Positions 56,701 through 64,000 of a stretch of DNA of 64,000 nucleotides are shown here, one piece after another. The position numbers and the translations under genes are program-made. The stretch's first letter is position 1; each line of letters starts with the position of its first letter. Below the pieces are notes generated by a model, which worked only from the letters and a program-made list of their open reading frames with translations, ran no database searches and was not told the DNA's origin. The DNA is from Seiridium cupressi (Eukaryota > Ascomycota > Sordariomycetes > Amphisphaeriales > Sporocadaceae), in contig JARVKI010000034.1 of assembly GCA_036674765.1 (NCBI GenBank), positions 186,001 through 250,000 of the forward strand. The letters are read 5' to 3'.

Positions 56701-59700
56701 GTTCCGTTTCGCGCCGATCTGCTTAGCTGATCCCGCTGCCGCTTGACCACATTCTGGCTTGTCTGGTCTTGGCTCAGTGCCAATTGCCAACTTCTACCCG
56801 CCTCCAGAGGCCTTGGGCACCAATCACTCTCGTGGGATTCTGCTGAGATGCCCATAACCACCGGAATACCCAAATGCCCATTACACGATAATTGTCTTGT
56901 CACCATGGGGGTCAATTATGTCATAACTCCACACCCAGCAGAGTGGACAGCCTCTGATTGGGATGCCCTCACCTACGCGGGCCTTCGCAACCGGCAAAAC
57001 TTGAACCGCTCATGTCATTCTGCTTCTAAACCCCACCAAACTACTGCGGGCCTCACTTTCTCGTTCATTTCGACGCATCTGGCATTTGCAAAAGAGGAAA
57101 AGGCCCCATCGTGCGAGACTGGGTTTGCGGCATGTGTATAGCGGGGCATGGAGGGGTTGCCAACTGGAGGGGTCTGTCCATCTTCACCAAGTCCAGCATC
57201 AGCACTCATGGACCTGCCTCACTTGCCAGGGGGAGGGCCTCCCGTCCGGGTACATGTGGTTCTTTTCCTGTGAAAGCTGACTCGGTCCAGGCAGAGGAGC
57301 CTCCATGATTGACAGATAACCCCGTTCCACAGCAGCTACGATAGACATTGGGCATGTTTCATCTACGAACTGGAGGCGAAACGGATACATGCAGCTGCCG
57401 TGCAGCCACCGACAGACCCAGGCAAGCTCGTCACTGCGCAATCTGATCTGTGACCACCTCGCTATAGTTCTATCTGCCGAGCCACGGTGAAGGACTGTAT
57501 CTCAGATGCGGTGATTCTACAACAGCTCGGCCCTCGTCATACCAGCATATCCGCCCGTGATTCAGGACACTCCATTGTCATCATCTCCACGACCGGGGCC
57601 CTTCTTTCCGAATATATGAGGTTGGAAGAGCATACATACCAACCACGTAGCTTGATGAACTATCAGCTATCTACGATCAGCCAGCAGCTTGAGGTGACAT
57701 GGGAGCCGCCCTCTTTAGTGTCATTCGCCTCACTTTAGTGCCGACTAACACCCGCAGCATCAAATGCATCCCTCAGCTGCCCAATTACTTCTTGGAAGAA
57801 GTGTAGATGAATGAGCTTGACAATGTTTCGATTGAAACATAATCCTATAGATGGAATCATTGTGCGACGTTCAAGCGAAGCATTTGATCAAACGTCGTGG
57901 GCAACTGCGCAGGGCTCATCCAAAACTTGACGGCCGCGATAGCCCGAGTGAGATGGCTTGACGGCTGAAGAGGTGTATGACTGTTTTACCTAATTGGTCG
58001 GACTAAAAGACCCCCATTCAACTCCACGGCATACTACTTGATGCACACTGATTTTCGTGGAGATTCTGATTTCGACTTGGCAAGATGCTGAAAATGAACT
58101 TCAGAGCATACTTCCGCCGTAGCAGTCTCCAAGATATACGGCCTAGCACTGCTCACCCGACACGCCCAGGAAAGAGTCACCCGCAATTCTCTTTCTCTCT
58201 CTCACCCTCGGGGGACTGGCGATACAGCGGACATCTTTGCTAGGATAATTTCTGCAAACATCCAGGAGAAAGAGCCTTGATACGGCGCCAAAGGGTTTCT
58301 ACCACAGGTGTGGTAGCTTGATGCTGTCTAGGTGAAATAGCCTGGTCTAGCGAAGTTGTGCCGCACACAGCTCAGCAGCGGATACATCACGACAGTCATC
58401 GATATTGACTACACACCCCTGGAAGGTTCTGTCATGTGCACTGAATTTTAGCTGCAGAAATCATCCCAGCCACATGTCTGAGGGTCAGGACAACTTGGCC
58501 CTTGGTTTACTACATTGTCCGACCCATATGCCGCTCTCAGTATACACGATCTCTATAGTTGACTGAGTCAGTCCAGAAGGTTTGATATGTTCCAGCGTGG
58601 ATATGATAAAATCGTCGACCCTGGCGCTATCAGCGGTAGCCCAGCAGACTTGAGAACCTCGAGCTCAAGCCAACGATCCACAATTTGACCGGACCAAAAG
58701 CCAAGAAGCATCGTCCTTATCCGAAAATAAACGCATTCCCCACTAAGAAATGCAATCTTGGTGGGTGGGTTGGGATTTGGCGTGGACGGATGGCATAGCA
58801 TTTTTGCTCGGGTTCCCCAAAATTGTACTCCCGCATCGATGTTATGCCAACCCTTCACTCACCGCTTCGACCGAAAGATCAGAATACTCCTGCTGTATGT
58901 CGTGCATGCGACGCCATTTGCCTTTCGAGGACTCTGGAATATTACAAAATCCATGAGACGTACCACGACCTTCTAGCTCTTTGAAGTCGACGCGGTAGCA
59001 GCAACTTGGAACCAGCTGGTCTGAAGCGATGGCTGACTACCACGAGACGGATTAAGTGGTGATGGCATCGCCCTGGAATCGTTCAATTCGAACTGGATGA
59101 TTGGCAGTCTGGCCAACGGCTGCAATCCCTGTCTTGGCTTTCGTCCCTTCGTGCATGCCCGCTAGTGACAAATCGAGTAAGTAGTGAGGTAAATCGGGGG
59201 TCTACAGGGGTCTCACCATGATCGCGTGGGGAAATTTTTGCTGTTGGACGGCTGACGACCACACGGCTACGAGCAGTCTGCGCCGTATCACAAGCAAACG
59301 ACTAACTTACTTACTAGGAGCGGGGTGCCAGAGCAACGGAGAGCTTCCTCACAATCAAGCTACCTCGAATCTGGCGTTTCAAAGAAAACCTTCGTTGCTG
59401 TCGTGTAAGTTCATTGGGTGATGCGTTGACCGCTCCGTTGTATAGCCTCAACGATCCCTCCTATTCGTGCAGCATGTAACATGTCGAATGGAACTGTGTC
59501 TCTATTGGACAATGCCTCGCCATGAATGGTGCTTTTCATGGCGTTCAGCCGGCCTGAGATTTCAAAGCACTGGGGTGTACTGATTCCGTCGCCACTGTCT
59601 CACGGTTCGAGATATTCACGTTGTTCCTCGAGGGTCTACTGTACCTCATTTGAGCTGTTCAAATACCGACATCACGGCCAGTGCAACTCGCCTTGCCACC

Positions 59701-62700
59701 TTTGCCCGACTGCTGTGCAATGTTCATCGTGGCGGTTAATCAGGGGTTAGCTGCACCTGTCCGGGAGCATGGGACTGAAGTGCGATGTGATTCGGACTGT
59801 ATCACGATGCACATGCTATCACCCTTCAGACTCAAGACCTCCATCGTAGATTCGCAACAGCTGGATGTCTCTTACCGCTTTTCCGCATCATGATCGTGCG
59901 TCTGATATTAACATACCATTCCTACGGAACACTCTATAATGAGGTACATCAATCGCAAATATTACATGGAGCTAGCCAACAAATTTCAGACAGCAAACCG
60001 CGCATAGCAAATATGCTGCCAAACGGATAACGTGTCGCGCTGGTGCACTGAGAGGTACTCTCACAGATCAACACAGATGTGCTCAGCGTCGAGTCCCGAT
60101 GCCGATGATCTCTCCAGCTCCGTCCAATGGTCGCCGTTCCGTCGGCGCCGGCGCCAACTTACTTTCCCGCAAGCTCTCCAAACCCCGGCCGGAGCGGGGA
60201 GTACAGCGACACTAGGTGCGGAAGAGCGGTGTTGTACAGCTCATAACACTAATCCACCGTTCATACCATCCAAATTAGTAATGGCTTGATTTCCAAGATG
60301 GTCAAAGTCGTGTAATACCCATGCTCGGATCGGATAGAACCAAGTTTCGAAGATCTCACCCGGTCAGTTTGACAGATGAAGTGGATTCCGAGCTCCGCAT
60401 AACGACCTATTGCAGGTGAGGCTGACTGACCGCCACGACATGGAATCTTCCCCAGGAGGATAGCGCAAAACAAAACCGTTGAAATCACTTGCATCTTGGG
60501 AGGGGCTTACGCTTACGGCAAGCCACCTGGCGGTCTATGCTCAACCAGATGCGGCTCTCCAAGCCGGACAGCTATGTCCCAGCTGTAACAAAAGCCATTC
60601 CAGCCCCCTCGGACCGTGTCGTCGGGAAGAGTCGCGACTATGGTTGCTCAGCAGCCCCATAAGACAAGCCTATGATACCCACAGCCCGTATGTTCGGCAG
60701 ACAAGCCACCCGCCCTCTTGCGTGCCCCATCAACCCATAAATGGGAACGGTGAGTCGCAATATGGGGTTCTATGACGTGCCGTTTGCATGCTTGATTTTC
60801 AGCGTTCTGTTTTCACCAATCCCTGTTCCAACAACATTTACCCAATCAGCCGCGCAATTTGTGTTGACAGCCTTGTTTGAGGAATGGCTCGTGTGCATGT
60901 GTCCTGTCATCGGCGGGGGGCCGAGTAGAGGGGTATCGATGTTCTCCATTGCCCATCCTGAATTCTCCATCTTAGAAAGTTTCCCCATAGGTTAAGAGCT
61001 CTCCTACATGCCTCAATTTAGTAAGTAACGGTCGATGATCATCCCACCAGGTACACCTATGGGTAGTAGTGAGCTCGGGTGATCGCCATGGATGGATCCT
61101 GAGCGTTTTCTATTTCCACTTGCCGAAGCCGGGGACGGTGAGGGGTTTGTACAAGAAACGTCGCTATTCACAGCTTTTCCAAACTTTGAAAGCTTCATTA
61201 GTAGAGCGGTGAGATGTCGACTCCTCTCTGCAGTTTGGTTTCGGGATCCGTCGAGCGGTGACATCCCCCGAGAGAATTGCCGACTTGATCACATGATTAA
61301 AGCCATGTATCGCTACAACGGGGTCGATACCTTCGTATCACGCCCAGGCGGAATCATCGTTTCACCGGCACCCGGCGTCTAGAGTGGGCTTTTCCCATGC
61401 CTCCGACAGCGAAACACGGAACTGAGTGAATCAGATGCACGAGGTTTACTTTTTCTGGCATTCGGCGATTAAGTGGCTTGCAGCCGTTGCACAGAGAAGC
61501 AGCAGCCATCCCCACAGGTGAATCCAGATCTGCTGCTTCAGCGTCAACTCGGGTCAGGGAACTCTAGTCCAATGGATGAATGGCCAACATGCACGAGACA
61601 CTCTGAATAAGATTTGCATATGAGTCTCGACCGGGCGCATGGGAAGTGGTTGCCACTCCTTCGCTCCCACTCCGGTTTGTCATGATGGGTGGCGGTAGAA
61701 GAGCGGCTGATGGTATAGTCGCGGGCTATAGAGATGAAACGCGCTTTCCACAGAATGATATTAGAAAAAGCAACACTGCGGCCGCACTCATCGTCCGAGC
61801 ACATACACAGTCACATGCCGTTCAGCTCTCGTATGATATTCATCGGAATCTGACGAGACGGGATATTGCGCCACGAAGGGTTCGCATGTGTGCACCCACG
61901 ACTTGCTTTTCTCGGGATTTTTCTATGCATGTTTCGCCTCACACATCAATCCCGAAGCCAAAGGCAGGCCTGGCCTTCGTAGGCGACTACTATGTGTCTA
62001 CTTCTGACATTTCGAGTAGCAGATGTCCTCCGCGGTCTCGAATATAGTCTAGATACCACGCATGGTTGTTTCTTGATCAATATAGTCGTGTTATTGGTCT
62101 TCTTATTAGCGTAGCAGGGAGACTCCATGAAATCCCTGGTCTTCAACAGGGAATAAAACGGTCGGATAATTCCTTGAATAATATTGGACATTAGATATAT
62201 TGTAACTTACAGGAATGGCACACCATAACAAGTCTCTACCACCTCTAGTTTTTATGAGATTTTAATTATGACTACGCAATCACGTTTTCAAACTTCAATT
62301 GCACATGACTATAGGTACATGTCGAGTAAAGGAGCATCTGGTAGGATCAACCGATTCTTTGGTAAGCATGTATGTTGTTGTCATTTTTTAAGAAGTAGAT
62401 CACTGACTCGAGACGCTTCATACATCAAAAGTCATGGATGGCCTGACTCATGAACCCTGCCGGAAGCTACATTGCCTGCCGAAGACTTTGGCATCGCTGC
62501 ATTACTATTCACTTTCCTGACCATGAGATCAAGATGGACATGACTGTCATTGATCTTCTCGTACATGTTATGCTATACTGCTAGCTAGTTCCATATCATC
62601 GAAGCCATAAGCATTTGACCTGTAGCGACTTTCGATTCAAGAGTTTATATGAATGAGTACCCGCAAGCTAGATGCCATCTTGAGCTTGAAATGAGTACTT

Positions 62701-64000
62701 ACTTAAGAATTCAACATCATCAGAATCATATAATACCCGTCGCTCTCGAGAGGTAGCCACTCTACAGCTTCCTCACCTGATACGTGTCGTCCCGCAATTT
62801 TCCGCGACCACATCTATCGAGAAACGACACCACGAGGCCAAGCAGATAATCCAATCACCTCTCACCAACCTCGAAAGCTGACTACAATGCAAGCAAGCAT
62901 CACTTTCGTCCAGTCTACCCACTTCTTTGAGTTTGCTGCGTTTGGGACCGCGGGCGCTCATTGGTGCGCCTGCAGAGCTAGTATTCCTATCACGCGGCAC
63001 AGCGCACCCGAATTGCCTTTTTGGGAACACTAGTTTGGCATAAGGACGCAGATCAGCCCGTCTACTATCCTCGACCACGGACAGAGGAGAAGATGGCGAC
63101 GTCGCGTGTCGGGGATCATGAGAGATGTACTGTAAGTCGCAAACCTCGATGGTTCTCGATGCTTTGTTATTTTCATATCGTCACTAGAACTCGTGCCTCT
63201 TGAAGATTTCCTGCTGGGATTAAAAAGAGGTGATCGATCTCGTGAGAGAAAAAAGGATCTACAATCAGGAAATGAGGATTGACCTGGAGTGGTCCATCCT
63301 TGAAACACTTCCTGAGATTTTATTGTAGCTTGGTAGCTCGGTTAGGAGGACCAGAATTATACTGAGGTTTCACAGGCCAATATAGTAGTCACCGTAACAC
63401 CAACTTCAAGGCAACAGGCGATATTACATGATACCACGGAATTGGGAATGAGATTGAGTCGGCAGATATCCCAATGGCTCGAGCACGTTTAGTTTCGCAA
63501 TTCAAATAGCATAAATTCATTGTTTTAATTATTCGGTTTTCTATCCCATCCCCATTGTCAACTCGCTAAGGATTGTATTAGATAATTCTTATTGAAGAAT
63601 AACACAACGAATTCCCCATCCCCGGCGATACGACACAAGCTTGACCACATATATACCTGATCTCTCACTAGGATGTGGGTTTTCATTATCATTCAACTTG
63701 AATCGAGCTCGATCAATACCGTTTCTGCCACTTCTAGACCATTAGTTTCCAGATTACAGTTGCACTTGAACACCCTTGGAGACAAGAGAAACCAGCGTCA
63801 AGTGAATACCAGTCTATCAATACTGCCTAATCTATGTCTGCTCTACAATTCAATCTTTTGTCTCTGCCGTTCGAAACGAATGGATCAACCTCCACATTCT
63901 ATACCCCAACCACCATCGATAACACAACAATCAATTTATATATGCCACTCAGCCCCGTACACTCACTCTTCACCTTCCCGGAGTAAATCCGTATTAATCA
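53795..64000. other. 10-kb gene desert
   Basis: No frame has a recognisable domain, and the longest are about 90-180 codons in overlapping frames. The first 1.1 kb upstream of the LRR gene is purine/pyrimidine-skewed and probably its promoter and leader. The last 2 kb (62-64 kb) is AT-rich. I found no terminal repeats, transposase, reverse-transcriptase or RNA gene, but a decayed element below visual detection is possible. Confidence 0.5.

Noticed and set aside
11381..64000. Biosynthetic gene cluster, defence system or viral/transposon island
   Set aside because: No polyketide/NRPS/terpene enzymes, cytochrome P450 groups, NLRs, capsid, integrase or reverse-transcriptase motifs were seen; the identifiable genes are unrelated housekeeping functions.

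Overview
The window is chromosomal DNA of a filamentous ascomycete (Pezizomycotina). Three things support this. Coding genes are split by short spliceosomal introns, mostly 50-90 bp, with GTRNGT-type donors and CTAAC-like branch sites. Gene families confined to or typical of filamentous fungi are present: DUF3074, WSC/LysM proteins, HOS4-type ankyrin proteins and a CENP-B-type pogo-derived protein. Introns interrupt conserved housekeeping genes. I cannot name the species; a eurotiomycete-like lineage is only a guess. No rRNA, tRNA, CRISPR array or intact transposon was recognised.

Layout. 1-5.5 kb: the 3' part of a THADA/TRM732 gene (+), a convergent DUF3074 START-like protein (-), a possible 59-codon ORF and a GC-rich hairpin beside a T13 tract. 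5.5-16 kb: a LysM-WSC surface protein lacking a visible N-terminus (-), polyprenol reductase DFG10 (+) convergent with an ALKBH6-type dioxygenase (-) whose stop lies only 24 bp away, then a large HOS4-like Set3-complex ankyrin protein (+). 16-20 kb: gene-poor, AT-rich DNA with a degenerate tandem repeat. 20-21.5 kb: the seven-exon GTPase RBG1/DRG1 (+). 21.5-28.3 kb: no convincing gene, but a compound microsatellite able to fold back on itself. 28.4-48.3 kb: the gene-dense core, holding a CENP-B/pogo-derived DNA-binding protein (+), a PXA-domain protein with an exceptional 1.46-kb intron (-), MSS51 (-) divergent from RSE1 (+), a RING-like/LysM/UBA-like protein (-) and a SIP3/LAM-type BAR-PH-VASt protein (+). 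48.3-51.3 kb: a probable frameshifted pseudogene. 51.3-53.8 kb: a leucine-rich-repeat protein (-). 53.8-64 kb: a gene desert.

The genes are a mixture of housekeeping functions: tRNA modification, dolichol synthesis, splicing, translation-factor GTPase, mitochondrial COX1 expression, sterol transfer at contact sites, and chromatin. They do not form one pathway, and I see no biosynthetic cluster, defence island or novel multi-gene system. The points most worth checking are the 1.46-kb PXA intron, the frameshifted remnant at 49.5-50.2 kb, the RING-LysM-UBA architecture, the symmetric 21-nt microexon in RBG1, and several non-coding structures. Exon boundaries were derived by hand from reading frame, splice consensus and recalled family conservation. 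No searches were run.
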